In this document: piece after piece, positions 1 through 9,600 of the stretch
How positions within the stretch are numbered: position 1 is the stretch's first letter
Layout: the number at the start of each line of letters is the position of its first letter
Source: CAZTDD01 sp964612675
GTDB lineage: Bacteria; Hinthialibacterota; Hinthialibacteria; Hinthialibacterales; JAKPRU01
Direction: 5' to 3'
Assembly: GCA_964612675.1 (NCBI GenBank)
Contig: CAZTDD010000064.1
Span: forward strand, 1-38,170
DNA length: 38,170 nucleotides
Program-made: the position numbers and the translations under genes
The notes under the pieces: generated by a model
Seen by the model: the letters and a program-made list of their open reading frames with translations, nothing else
What the model was told of the DNA's origin: nothing
The model's database searches: none

Positions 1-32
1 CACTAATTTCGCGGAATCCGCCAATATGGAGT

Positions 33-51
33 GCGCTGCCCCCGGCAGCGC
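33..51. repeat. 8-bp perfect hairpin, possible dispersed repeat
   Basis: Arms GCGCTGCC (33-40) and GGCAGCGC (44-51) enclose a CCC loop. It lies downstream of the stop codon of the minus-strand secreted-protein gene that ends at 136, but no T-run follows on that strand. I see no gene in bases 1-135. The stretch could be part of a dispersed repeat, and the hairpin is the only thing directly supported. Confidence 0.5.
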
Positions 52-135
52 TTTGGATCTGTCTTTTCTGCGCGTCGGCTCGGTTGCCGGCCAAGAACCT
101 TCCGGCTCTCCGCCGTTTCGAGAAACGCGCTAACT

Positions 136-1056
136 TCACTCTTCGCGCCACCGTTCAACACCCGACAAAGGACGCCACGTCTCCGGGACCCAGAACAGGA
201 GCCGACCGTCACCGCTCAGGAGGTATTCCCCTCCGGATACCGGGTATTGCGAAGAACTCACCTGGCTCTTGGTCCAGCTTCCGTCGGCGTGCGGCAAGAA
301 TAAAAACAGATCGTAAATCGGTAGGTAAGCTTCTCCATAGTCTTCCGGGAATGGTCTTCGCGCGGTGGACATGGCGACAACCCTCGCATCGTCGGACATT
401 TCGATCCGATCCCCTTGGTACGGCACGTAACCGATATATTCCGGCTCCGACCAGCCTGTCGCCGTTTCATGCGTTAATGCGAGTCCCTTCTCTCCCGCAC
501 AGACAAGCAACGTGCGCCCATTGTCGGCGATATCGTATACCCTCTCGGGAACCAGCCCCTCGGGCAGTTCGATCGGGATCGGCTCGCTCCACCCTGTGTC
601 GGTCCGCTGGCTGTAACAGCACGGAACACTCACTCCCGTGCTTCCCGTTACAGTGCCCCGATAAAACACCCGATCGGAAGCCACCCGCAGTCCGGCGGTA
701 ACACCCAACGTGCCCAGATGAACCGGAGAAGAGAAATCGGCACCCTCACGTTCGACAACGAACAATTTCTCTCCGGCGCCGGTCAGGTAAGTATAGGCAA
801 TCGTTTGGCCATCAGGTGAAATCTCAAAATCGATCAGAGTGTTATAAACCTCCCGCACAGTGAATCGCGCGATGACTCGATCGTTGGCAAGATCTGCGAC
901 GACGATATCGCATTGCCACTTGTATGGTCCTATCGGCACGTCCGCTGCATGTTTACGTGTCTGGTACAGGATGGTGTCGCCTTCCCGATCAAGCCGAGGA
1001 TAATCATAGAAAGTCACGTCCGGGTCGCCGGAGCCCGGCCTTATCAGGTCAACCAC
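136..1056 (-). CDS. Secreted beta-propeller-like protein, frameshifted from its signal peptide
   Basis: The open frame encodes about 306 residues rich in short beta-strands and turn motifs such as ISPDGQTIAYT, SDDARVVAMS and SGDGRLLFW. These are typical of TolB/WD40-like beta-propeller blades, so it is probably a periplasmic or exported binding or scaffold protein; no enzyme motif is visible. The frame itself has only a GTG start at 1056 and lacks an export signal. Continuing the frame upstream to a stop near 1158 gives no ATG. A good Sec signal peptide lies immediately upstream in another frame (see 1056-1121), so the native gene most likely began at 1121 and a one-base slip near 1055-1070 separates the two parts. 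This could be a real mutation or an assembly error. The gene stands alone, and no neighbour points to its substrate. The family assignment is by pattern, not by homology search. Confidence 0.6.
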   Translation of the reverse strand: MVDLIRPGSGDPDVTFYDYPRLDREGDTILYQTRKHAADVPIGPYKWQCDIVVADLANDRVIARFTVREVYNTLIDFEISPDGQTIAYTYLTGAGEKLFVVEREGADFSSPVHLGTLGVTAGLRVASDRVFYRGTVTGSTGVSVPCCYSQRTDTGWSEPIPIELPEGLVPERVYDIADNGRTLLVCAGEKGLALTHETATGWSEPEYIGYVPYQGDRIEMSDDARVVAMSTARRPFPEDYGEAYLPIYDLFLFLPHADGSWTKSQVSSSQYPVSGGEYLLSGDGRLLFWVPETWRPLSGVERWREE

Positions 1057-1121
1057 CTGCCCACCATGGAAGACAAGCCCAGCAAAATGAATAGTGCGAA
1101 TAGGGTTGTTTTTCTCAACAT
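1056..1121 (-). other. Detached signal peptide of the 136-1056 gene (frameshift)
   Basis: On the minus strand an ATG at 1121 opens MLRKTTLFALFILLGLSSMV, a basic n-region followed by a hydrophobic core and a small-residue end. A stop appears 26 codons after the ATG. A GGAAAGG-type ribosome binding site lies about 12 bases upstream. The next frame carries straight on into the beta-propeller-like protein without a start codon of its own beyond GTG. A single missing base restores one continuous secreted protein of about 328 residues. Confidence 0.6.
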
Positions 1122-1952
1122 GATTCTTGTTAACCTTTCCTTCTGGATTTGTGTTTTATGAAACTATCTTGTCACTCTTCGTCCAGCTGAAGTAAAAATG
1201 CCCTGGCGGTCCAAGCACCCATCCCCAGGCCAAAACGCCGAGGCCCGTCAAGAACGGATCCTCTCCTACCATAGGGTTCGTCAGCCAGCATCCAACAGGT
1301 CAGCTAAGATCTACCTCGTCACGTTCCTGCGCCGGAAAAAATCCAACCGCCTATTCCTCTCCTATATAGCTATATCCTCCAGCGCAGGATTTTCTTCCCG
1401 AAATTATGACTCGCCGTTTTCTTTTACTGCCAAGGGCTCGGTGAACCCCGGGAGGGCGAACCTCCTGGTGAGCCGTGTTTTATGTTCGATACCGGCGGCT
1501 CGGCGGGAGCCTCGCCCTCCCGGAAGCGGGCAAAAAGATCCCCCTCTGCGGGCAACTTGTGGCGGAAGGGGATGTTTCAGACACAAAGAAATCCCCTCAC
1601 CCCAGGTACATTGCCCACCTGCCGTGTGTGACCGTTCAATGGTCAGACCTCTGTCAGACAGCTTTCTTATTCTTTTTTTGGATGATGGTGAGTTTCCCTC
1701 GTAATTTTATTTCCAACAACATCAAAAAAGTACCATATCATTCGCATCCGCATCGCATTCGCATTGGAACATCCTGGTACTCTAGAGCAGACTACGTATG
1801 AAAGTAGCAAAAAAAACGACCTATCAACTACTTTTTTATTTCTTTCACAGTTCTGAAACAATAGACCGAAAATACTCTAAACACTGGTAATTATGGACTT
1901 CCGGGACATGTCGGTAAGGCTTCCTCCAAACGGAGTTGGGGGTGGTTCGTAC
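1122..1952. other. Long non-coding stretch with repeats
   Basis: About 830 bases contain no convincing gene: possible reading frames have low-complexity, repeat-derived translations and no binding sites. It holds an inverted pair of a GC-rich repeat (1450-1521), a run of CGCAT/TCGCAT units at about 1741-1765, and AT-rich tracts at 1805-1850. Esterase transcription from the right ends in this region, but I could not identify a terminator with a stem and T-run. Confidence 0.5.
1450..1521. repeat. Inverted pair of a 26-bp GC-rich dispersed repeat
   Basis: A 26-base element beginning GGGAGGGCGA and ending GAGCCG occupies 1450-1475, and its imperfect reverse complement occupies 1496-1521. The two could fold into a long imperfect hairpin with a 20-base loop. 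A third copy in direct orientation lies at 27507-27532, so it is a genome-dispersed element rather than a local duplication. Short motifs of this type often make false reading frames. Confidence 0.7.
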
Positions 1953-3110
1953 TCATCTAAATAACTTCTGTGTAAACTCGTTCAGATACTCCCGCCAGTT
2001 GATCCATACATGCCCTCTGGACGTTTCCTTCGAGACAATATCGAATCCGTGTTTCTCAAGCATCTCGACAGTGGCCCGAGACGTATCGAGCAAGAAATCG
2101 TCTTTACCAATGGCAAACCAGAAAAGTCTGATTTTGTTCTTTAATTCGTCATTTTCCAGTATCTCTTTGTGTTCGTCTTCCCATGACTGACCGGAGTCCC
2201 CGCCCGGTCCTCTTCCCGTAATTCCAAAAATACCGGAACTAAAAACCCCCATATAACCGTAATCCCCCAATTGAGAAATACCGATGTCCAGCGTCTGTGC
2301 GCCGCCCATGGACAGCCCGGCAATCGCACGATTTTTTGAATCGGTATATACGCGATAGCGTTTCTCCACATAAGGCCTTATGTCGTTCACAAAATCCTCG
2401 ACGAATTCAACCATATCGAGTCCGCCACCCCAACGAAATCGACCCGTATGCCCATTGGGCATGACGACAACCATCGGTTTCGCTTTTCCCGCCGAGATGA
2501 GATTGTCCAGAATGAACTGCGCCCTGCCGACCGTTGTCCACGACGCGTCACTGTCGGAAGCGCCATGCAAGAGATAAAAAACGGGATACTTCCCTTCACC
2601 CGATTCATACCCGGGCGGCGTATATACGTGCATGCGGCGAGCCCGATCGAGCGTCGAGGAATGGTAGGTCACGATGGATACCGCACCGTGAGGAACATCC
2701 TTCGTATCCATGAAGTCCGAACCGGAAACACAGACCAGACTCCACACCTTGCTGTTCGATTCGCTTGTGGAGGGATTACGTGGATCGACTGTCTCAACAC
2801 CGTCTACGTTGAAAAGATACCGATATGCCCCCGGATCGACCGGTCCAAGGGTCGCTTCCCATACACCGTCATCGTCCTTCGTCATCTCGACACCTCGTCC
2901 GATCGCCGGCATATCTCCACCGGTCAGCCGTACAGATTCTGCGTCGGGTGCGAGGATGCGAAACGTGACGTGAGCGTCCGACGAGATTTCGGGAGAGACG
3001 ACTTCGGGTCTCTGCGATCGATTCGGCTGCGCCTGCGATGTCGATGGTAGGGCAACCGATGCGAACAAAGTAACGACGATGGTCAGTCCTGCGATTCTCT
3101 GTGTGGTCAT
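1953..3110 (-). CDS. Secreted carbohydrate esterase (esterase D / CE1 type) with N-terminal Ig-like domain
   Basis: A 385-residue protein with a cleavable signal peptide (residues 1-27, ending SQAQ). Residues about 40-105 resemble the CBM48/E-set domain seen before feruloyl and xylan esterases. Residues about 140-385 form an alpha/beta hydrolase of the putative-esterase family (PF00756). The nucleophile elbow GLSMGG puts the catalytic serine at 267. The likely acid is in GKDD (335-338) and the histidine is in GHVW (His367); the oxyanion-side motif FYLLHGASD is at 178-186. It should hydrolyse ester links on plant or microbial polysaccharide in the periplasm or outside the cell. The exact substrate cannot be read from the sequence. 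The ATG at 3110 has AGGAAG about five bases upstream. It is divergent from the Gfo/Idh/MocA gene, with 302 bases between, and is transcribed alone. Confidence 0.88.
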   Translation of the reverse strand: MTTQRIAGLTIVVTLFASVALPSTSQAQPNRSQRPEVVSPEISSDAHVTFRILAPDAESVRLTGGDMPAIGRGVEMTKDDDGVWEATLGPVDPGAYRYLFNVDGVETVDPRNPSTSESNSKVWSLVCVSGSDFMDTKDVPHGAVSIVTYHSSTLDRARRMHVYTPPGYESGEGKYPVFYLLHGASDSDASWTTVGRAQFILDNLISAGKAKPMVVVMPNGHTGRFRWGGGLDMVEFVEDFVNDIRPYVEKRYRVYTDSKNRAIAGLSMGGAQTLDIGISQLGDYGYMGVFSSGIFGITGRGPGGDSGQSWEDEHKEILENDELKNKIRLFWFAIGKDDFLLDTSRATVEMLEKHGFDIVSKETSRGHVWINWREYLNEFTQKLFR

Positions 3111-3144
3111 CGATGTCTTCCTTTCTTACCAACGCTCTCTTGCC

Positions 3145-3172
3145 AAAGTACGAACCTATTCATTTGAGTCAA
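3145..3172 (-). promoter_or_regulatory. Candidate sigma70 promoter for the esterase gene
   Basis: On the minus strand TTGACT (3172-3167), a 16-base spacer and TACTTT (3150-3145) precede the esterase start by about 30 bases. A perfect TTGACA occurs further upstream (3234-3229) but lacks a good -10. By pattern only. Confidence 0.35.
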
Positions 3173-3412
3173 CGATTTGATGCCAAAAATCAACCTGACC
3201 CAGCGTAGCTACTCCCGCTCAATCTCATTGTCAAGACGTTGTTCTCCGACAGTCGTCGTTCTCTGAATATCGCACTGCATCACCCCCCACAACGAATCGC
3301 TGACAGATGCCTTTCGACTCGCCTCTGCACACCTCTATCCTGCCCAACCATTTCACTTACAATTCTCAGAAACTCGGAATTACAAGTCTTGGCATTCGAA
3401 AGGACACGTACG

Positions 3413-4393
3413 ATGTACAAAATCGGTATGATCGGCTGCGGTTCGATCTCCAGAGTTCATGTTGAAGGGTTTCTTGCCATTCCAGAACGGGCGAAGATTA
3501 CAGCGGTGTGCGATATTTTGCCGGAAGCGATGGATCGAGTCGCGGAAAAGGTCGATGGTATAGAGAAATTTCTCGACTACAACGAACTGATCGAGAAATC
3601 AGGCGTCGACGCGGTGGTTGTGCTGCTGCCCCATCACCTCCACAAAGACTGTATCGTCAAGGCCGCCGACCACGGGAAACATATTCTCTGCGAGAAACCG
3701 CTCTGTATCAGCTTGGACGAGGCTGAAGAGATCACTCAGGCAGTCGAGTCGAACAACGTCACGCTCATGAGCGCCCACAATCAGATTTTCAGCCCCTGCA
3801 TCCAGGAAGCGAAACGCAGACTCGAGGCGAAAGAGGTTGGGAGAGTTTTCCAGATTCGAACATGCGACTGCTTTCTGGCAAGACTGCCGGAATGGGGCTG
3901 GCGAGCCAACCTGGCGACAGCCGGCGGAGGAGAACTGATCGACACCGGCTATCATCCATCTTACTTGCTTCTTCACCTAGCTCCGTCGAAACCCGTGGCG
4001 GTCACTGCGATGCTCGGCCGCTATGTCCAGCATGAGGTCGAGGGCGAAGACTCCGCAAATGTGCTCGTCCAGTTCGAGGACGGAAGCATCGGCTTTATTT
4101 ACACAAGCTGGGCATGGGAATGGCCGGAGGGCTACCATCAGTTCCACGTAATCGGCGAAAAGGGCCAGATGTACGGCAGGAAAAACAAATTCGCCGTGAA
4201 GCGGAACGACGAAGAACCGGTCCAGACCGAATTCCCCGAACGACATGAGTTCCAGGCCGAAATCGAGCATTTCATTGAATGTCTCGAAGAAGGAAAGACG
4301 CCGATTCAGTCGCACGTGGATGGAATCGATGTTCTCAAGGTAATTCTGGGTGCCTATAAAGCAACGAAAACAAAAGGAATTGTGGAATTGTGA
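3413..4393 (+). CDS. Gfo/Idh/MocA family NAD(P)-dependent oxidoreductase
   Basis: A 326-residue cytoplasmic sugar or cyclitol dehydrogenase-like protein. The N-terminal Rossmann fold starts IGMIGCGSISRVH (residues 4-16), and the family hallmark CEKP is at 93-96. The C-terminal substrate domain has GGGELIDTGYHP (171-182), in which Asp177 and His181 match the catalytic pair of this family. The frame is open upstream to 3239, but that extension is unlike any family member. The ATG at 3413 has AAAGG nine bases ahead and starts directly with the Rossmann strand, so I use it. Family members oxidise or reduce sugars, inositols or their derivatives; the substrate is not predictable here. It is a monocistronic gene, divergent from the esterase, and the two may belong to carbohydrate use. 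Confidence 0.9.
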   Translation: MYKIGMIGCGSISRVHVEGFLAIPERAKITAVCDILPEAMDRVAEKVDGIEKFLDYNELIEKSGVDAVVVLLPHHLHKDCIVKAADHGKHILCEKPLCISLDEAEEITQAVESNNVTLMSAHNQIFSPCIQEAKRRLEAKEVGRVFQIRTCDCFLARLPEWGWRANLATAGGGELIDTGYHPSYLLLHLAPSKPVAVTAMLGRYVQHEVEGEDSANVLVQFEDGSIGFIYTSWAWEWPEGYHQFHVIGEKGQMYGRKNKFAVKRNDEEPVQTEFPERHEFQAEIEHFIECLEEGKTPIQSHVDGIDVLKVILGAYKATKTKGIVEL

Positions 4394-4407
4394 GAAGCGA
4401 ATCGCCC

Positions 4408-4464
4408 GGGAATGAACACGGACGCCGGGGATGAACGCGGACGCCCGGTATAAACCCGGGCGCT
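4408..4464. repeat. Three tandem 18-19 bp units with a terminal hairpin
   Basis: Units at 4408-4426 and 4427-4445 are 19 bases each, adjacent, and differ at two positions (core GATGAACGCGGACGCC). A degenerate third unit lies at 4447-4464. CGCCCGG (4442-4448) and CCGGGCG (4456-4462) form a 7-bp hairpin that could serve as a transcription stop after the dehydrogenase gene, though no T-run follows. Confidence 0.6.
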
Positions 4465-4481
4465 ACGGGTAATAGAGATTC

Positions 4482-4979
4482 ATGAGGATCAATTGCTGCT
4501 TCATTGTTTCTGCACTCTGGCTCTCGGTCTCTGTTTGCATAGCCGACACAGACATCGTCCTGGAAGGAAAGGGTTCCGGTCAGGTCGTAGCGCCGAATTC
4601 TTTCATTCGAGAGCCTTTGCTCGTCCGCACAGTCCCCTCCCTGAATGAAAACGAATCGCCCATTCGGTTTTCCGTAATCTCCGTTCCGAAGGGTTCGGAG
4701 GGTATCCTCTTGGCCGCGAAGCCGACCGATGAATCAGGTTCTTCCGAACATCTTGAACGACTGCCACAGTCCGACGGCGAGGTGCAGCTGTGGGTGAAAA
4801 CGGGGAATCGTGAAGGAGCCTACATCGTCACGGCTGAGCATCCGCGATCCAAGAATGTTGTTACGTTTTTCGTACACGCACGTCGGCCGATATGGAGACG
4901 TCTTCTGCCTGTACCGGTTCTTGTCGGTCTCGGGTTGGTCGCGTGGGGTGCCACGCGCAGGATGCGGAGCGCCTCTTGA
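4482..4979 (+). CDS. Ig-like protein with signal peptide and C-terminal membrane anchor
   Basis: A 165-residue protein of unknown role. Residues 1-21 are a signal peptide (ending SVCIADT). Residues about 25-130 read as one beta-sandwich of bacterial Ig-like (Big) type: a start like VVAPNSFIREPLLV, a middle strand IRFSVISVP, and an end GAYIVTAEHP. Residues about 140-158 (PVPVLVGLGLVAWGA) form a membrane segment followed by a basic RRMR tail. It therefore displays one domain outside the inner membrane. The tail resembles sorting tails (hydrophobic plus Arg), but I see no PEP or LPXTG motif. The ribosome binding site is weak. It is convergent with the outer-membrane channel gene, and only 19 bases separate their stop codons. 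No homologue is recognised with certainty. Confidence 0.6.
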   Translation: MRINCCFIVSALWLSVSVCIADTDIVLEGKGSGQVVAPNSFIREPLLVRTVPSLNENESPIRFSVISVPKGSEGILLAAKPTDESGSSEHLERLPQSDGEVQLWVKTGNREGAYIVTAEHPRSKNVVTFFVHARRPIWRRLLPVPVLVGLGLVAWGATRRMRSAS

Positions 4980-4987
4980 AACACAAA

Positions 4988-5010
4988 GAAGAAAAACATC
5001 AATACTGATG
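4988..5010 (-). terminator. Weak rho-independent terminator at the end of the export operon
   Basis: On the minus strand CATCA-GTAT-TGATG forms a 5-bp hairpin followed directly by TTTTTCTTCTTT. The stop codon of the outer-membrane channel gene lies inside the stem. The short stem makes it weak, but the position at the end of a seven-gene operon is right. Confidence 0.4.
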
Positions 5011-6561
5011 AATCAACGCCTCTAAAGCGGCTATGGCAATGTTGAGCGTTCGCACCGTCCCCGTGTAGGTCACCCGGCTGTCGGCGAGGTCAATCTGCGC
5101 GTCCTGCAGATCGCGAAATTCAATCTGCCCGTTTTCGAAACGGAAGTTGGCGATATCGAGGGCCTCTTGCGACAAGTTCACATTCTCTTCGTTGATTATC
5201 AGCTGCTCTTCTGCGGTCTGAATCTGCCTCAACAAGTCGAGTACCTGCTGCCGAAGCTGGCGCTCTTCGTCCGCCAACCGAATGCGACGATCTTGGAGAC
5301 GGCTCTCTGCGGCGCGTACACGTGCCGCCGTTGCACCGCCGTCACCGAAAGGCCAGCTGAAATTGAACGAGACGTTTGCAACGGCGTCTCCCCCGTCATC
5401 TCGCATGTAACTTGTCCCCAGCGAAATATTCGGCTGTTGGCCAAGCCGCGTAAGAGCAAGACTATTCTCGGACTCCTCGATAGATAGACGCATGTTCTTT
5501 AATTGTAGATTCGTATCCAGAGCCAATTCAACATACTCTTCTTTGGATCGTTCAATCTCAGGTACGACGAGTTCATCTGTCAGTTCGGTTCGATAATCCA
5601 ACGGCATCCCAAGAAGGATATTGAAACTCTCATAGTCGTTGCGAAGTCTTGACCGAAGACCGACAAGGTTGGACTCGATTCGGCGCATGGCCACCCGGGA
5701 TTGTTTTACTTCAAATTCTGAAGCGAATCCATATTCCAATTTGACATTAAACGATTCATAAGTCCGTTGCGCCTGAGCCAGATAATCTTTCTGGATCGCC
5801 AGATTCTGCTCCGAGTATTTCAGGTTCCAATAATTCGTATTGACACTGTAAATCACTTGTTCGCGTTGCTGATACAGGCTGTTGAGGGCCTGTTCGTATC
5901 CGAGTTCCGCGTTATCAAGAGTCGTACGTATGCGTACCCGTTCGCGGGAGTTCAAAGGTATTGTGTAGCTCACCTGCACCGAACTCTGTAAATCGTGGTC
6001 CTGATCTTCATCGTCATCGTAATAGCGTACACTGTCTTGTTCCAACCTTTCGGTGGTGGTCAGATCAAGCCGTGTCGCATTGCGAAAAGTCTTCGAAATC
6101 GTCTGATTGAATCCGACTTCTTCGTGATCCTCATGCCGACTGCCGTGGCGCCCCACGTAATCATACACGGGACGACCTTCTTGCGCGGATCGTGTGGGAT
6201 TTAGGATCACTCCGCCAGCAATTTCGTGAATGGCCATATACCGCGCGGACGCATCCGCCCCGAGATCGACCAAGGAACGGTATGGAGAATGAGCCAGATC
6301 GAAGTTTGCCTCCGAGGCTTCTAACGCCTCGCGAGTTGCGCGCATGTCCGGATTATTCTCCAACGCCACATCGATCGCCGCACTGAGGCTCAAACTCACA
6401 TCCGGGGTGGGTGTAGGTGCGGGGACTGTCTTTGCCTCATTGGGAACTTGAAGCGCGGGTGGCGCAGCGGGTTCACCCGAGGGCTGTGCAGCAAAACCAA
6501 TCAAAGGACCTGCCACAAGAAGAACAAGAAGACTAACGCATGTTCGTGCTGATAACCTCAT
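4999..6561 (-). CDS. TolC-family outer-membrane efflux channel
   Basis: A 520-residue outer-membrane channel subunit. Residues 1-24 (MRLSARTCVSLLVLLVAGPL and on) are a Sec signal peptide, followed by a Pro/Ala/Thr-rich stretch. Two OEP repeats follow: each starts with a helix of type LSAAIDVALENNPDMRATRE and contains long coiled coils, and the second ends with SQEALDIANFRFENGQIEFRDLQDAQ. These build the trimeric TolC barrel and tunnel. The frame is open to 6657, but the ATG at 6561 has an AGAGG site eight bases ahead and begins the signal peptide, so I use it. It is the last gene of the export operon, 105 bases below the RND-ABC fusion. It is the only outer-membrane channel in the window and therefore the probable exit duct for all the pumps. 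It might also have its own promoter in the 105-base gap, but none is clear. Confidence 0.92.
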   Translation of the reverse strand: MRLSARTCVSLLVLLVAGPLIGFAAQPSGEPAAPPALQVPNEAKTVPAPTPTPDVSLSLSAAIDVALENNPDMRATREALEASEANFDLAHSPYRSLVDLGADASARYMAIHEIAGGVILNPTRSAQEGRPVYDYVGRHGSRHEDHEEVGFNQTISKTFRNATRLDLTTTERLEQDSVRYYDDDEDQDHDLQSSVQVSYTIPLNSRERVRIRTTLDNAELGYEQALNSLYQQREQVIYSVNTNYWNLKYSEQNLAIQKDYLAQAQRTYESFNVKLEYGFASEFEVKQSRVAMRRIESNLVGLRSRLRNDYESFNILLGMPLDYRTELTDELVVPEIERSKEEYVELALDTNLQLKNMRLSIEESENSLALTRLGQQPNISLGTSYMRDDGGDAVANVSFNFSWPFGDGGATAARVRAAESRLQDRRIRLADEERQLRQQVLDLLRQIQTAEEQLIINEENVNLSQEALDIANFRFENGQIEFRDLQDAQIDLADSRVTYTGTVRTLNIAIAALEALIHQY

Positions 6562-6666
6562 AAAGACACCTCTGCAACAATAATGAATGAGAACCAAACG
6601 CTCTCGAAACAGCCATAGAGAAACAATGATATTGGTAGTCTGCTGTGTATGAACCACTACCCCTCT

Positions 6667-9600
6667 TTACGAATGCGCCTCGCCTCCGACCTCCCGAGAC
6701 CGGCGGGACGCGGTATGGAGAATATAGGCATCCTCCAAAGTCGGCGGCACATTCACGGCACGTTCATGCGGACGAGTCTTCGACACCATCCGCATTCGGA
6801 CCCCTCGAGCCGTTTGCAGCTGACTCACGATTTGAAACCCTTCCTGAATAATCTGCCGAGTTTTATCGTCTTCAATCTCCGCATCTCGAAACGCCAAGGC
6901 GTTGATCGCATGGATATCCTGCCAGATCTTCTCATCGGTTACAGTCAATTCCCAGACTTCTCCTTGCGCAGATTTGATCAGGTCGTCGGTGTCGCCTATG
7001 AACGAGATTTCTCCATCCTGTAGTACACCGAGCCGCCTGCACGAATGAGCCACGTCTTCGACAATGTGCGTCGATAGTATGACAATCCGATCGGTCGCCA
7101 TCTGGGATAGGAGGTTGCGGAAACGAATTCGTTCGAGCGGATCGAGGCCGGCCGTGGGTTCATCGACAATCAAAACCTTGGGCGGGCGCAGGAAGATCTG
7201 AGCCAAGCCTACACGTCGCATCATTCCACCGGAGAATTGACCGACTGGGATATCGCGGGCATCCGTGAGATTGACCATTTCGAGCGCATGAGCTATGGCC
7301 TTGCGGCGCTCCGGCTTCTCCTTGATTCCTTTCAGAAGAGCAAGGTAATCGAGGTATTTGTCAGCCGGCAGTTTGCTGTAGACACCGAAATTCTGAGGCA
7401 AATATCCGATGTGCTTTCGAACGTGCTTGAGCCTGCGTGCGTAATCGTATCCCAGAACGGAGATGTGCCCTCGCGTGGGTTGATCGACACCCGCGAGCAT
7501 GCGAAGCAACGTGGTTTTCCCGGCGCCGTTCGGTCCGAGAAGACCGAACATACCTGCACCGATTTCAAGTTCGATACCCGCCAAAGCCTTCTTCCGGGCC
7601 AGAGCGCCCCTTGCTTCACGGCGCAACGATGAGGTACCGATCCTGGGACGGTCCTGAGGAAGAAGACCAACCACGGCGGAACCTGCAGGCCCCCATTGGA
7701 AGAATCGCTTGGCAAATGCCCTGAAACGTTCCAAGACCGGGGGAGTATAGATTCGAGTCAGGTTCTTCGTATGAATTACCAAAGGTTCATCCGCAGGCGG
7801 TTTTCGGCGATAAACTGTAAGCCGTTCTCGGACCTCGGCGCGTTTCCGTTTGCTCCAGAAAAGAAACACCCAACGCCAACTCGCGATCCAGCGATACCCA
7901 CGCTGCAGCAACTTTGCGAGATCTTCGACACCGAAATAGACGCCGGGAACAATCAGCAATGTTAGAATTGTCGATGTTAACAGCCCCCCGATTACGACCC
8001 TTGCGAATGGCACCCACGTGGCGTTATCGGTCGTTTCAAACGCCATCGGGAACAGTCCGAGAACGGTCGTACCGACCGTCATCAGAATGGGCCGCAAACG
8101 ACTGTAGCCGGCGATCATCATCGCGCGTTCACGCGGGAAAAACCGTTCACGCCGCATCACTTGCACAAAGTGCAGAAGGATCAATGGGCTGTTGGGAAGT
8201 ACACCGACCAGGAAAATCGCGCCGAACCCGGCCAGCGGATCGAACGTTGTCTCTGTGAGAATCAAAGCCCAGACAATGCCCACAAACGCCAGAGGTAGAC
8301 TGAACAAGATGACGAACGGCGTCGTAAAAGACTCAAGAATCGCCGCCAAAACCATATACACCAAAAGAATTGAAACCCAAACGACCATCTTGACGGAGTT
8401 CATCATTTCCATGAACTCGCGGCTGCTCCCCCCCATTTTCATCGTGAATCCCGCGGGTAACGGATAGTTCTCGACTATAGTCTTGACGACTCGTTCGACC
8501 TCGTGGAACTTCGCCGTTGGGACGAGACTATAGCGGAGATGAATAATGCGGCATTGGTTCTGACGCTGAATACGTCCGGGCGCACGGACCTGCTCGAAGC
8601 TGCCAAGATCCTCCAGGGGAACGGTTGTCATCAACGTGGGAGCGAATATAGGAATCCGCTGCATTTCGTTCAGCAGCAAACCGCCGCTATACTCGTCCAT
8701 TTCAGCAGTCTCTCGTTCCTCGGTTACTTGCTGAAAAACGATCTCGATTTCCTCTTCTTCCCGCTGCAGGTTAATGGAAGTAAAATCCCCTCGCCGCTGC
8801 GCGGATTGAAGATGCCATGCGATACTTTGCGGAGTGACTTGCAACAGAGCGGCCGTATCGCGGTCCAGCCGGAAATGCATTTCCATCGGACCGCGTTCCA
8901 TATCTCCCCCGACATCAATCACTCCAGGGACTTGCTCGATCAGGGGTGTCAACTCGTCCACCAGTCTATTCAGCTGAGCCTGCTCCGGCCCCTGGATCTC
9001 AATCACACCGCCCCCGCCTCGGATGATCGGCGACGGGTTCTCTTCCCGCTGATACCGCCTCCACGCATCGAACGTCACTTCCGCTTCCGGCACCTCTTCG
9101 AAGAACGGGCGCATCGCCTCTTTGATTTCGGGTACTTCTCGATCGCGTTTGCTGCGGTCGACCAGTTCGACATAGATCCGAGCATCATCATCGTGAACCC
9201 ACGTGCGAATATGGTTGACCTCGGGGACATTCTCTTTGATGATTTGCTCGACTTTCGCGCAGACATTAATCGTGAAGTCCTGTTTTGTTCCTTCGGGAGT
9301 GATGACATAGACTGGGATTTCATCTGCATCTTCGGGGTCTTTCATTCCTTCCAGTCCGATTTGACGCATGTTGTATGCATAGGTGTAGGCGATCACGAGC
9401 GCAATACCGATAGCGAGACGCACACGGTGACGCAAACAGGATTTGAGCATTGCACCGTAAAAGCGTCTGGTTCCCGCCATGGTCGGACGCGGAAAACGCC
9501 CGAGTCCCTCTGCAATCGATGCAATCGGTCCCCATGATAGAAGACGCTTTTTTAGATTTCCGCGTCGCTCGCGACGGCTGAAGGTAAGAATGCGCGCGGT

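Noticed and set aside
84..701. 205-codon plus-strand frame at the left end
   Set aside because: Overlaps the beta-propeller-like gene on the opposite strand, with an Arg/Pro/Ser-rich translation typical of non-coding frames.
1198..1704. 168-codon plus-strand frame in the non-coding stretch
   Set aside because: Runs through the inverted dispersed repeat and has no binding site or recognisable domain.
8503..9537. 344-codon plus-strand frame opposite the RND-ABC gene
   Set aside because: It mirrors the RND coding sequence on the other strand. It has no ribosome binding site and an unlikely composition, whereas the minus-strand protein is clearly conserved.
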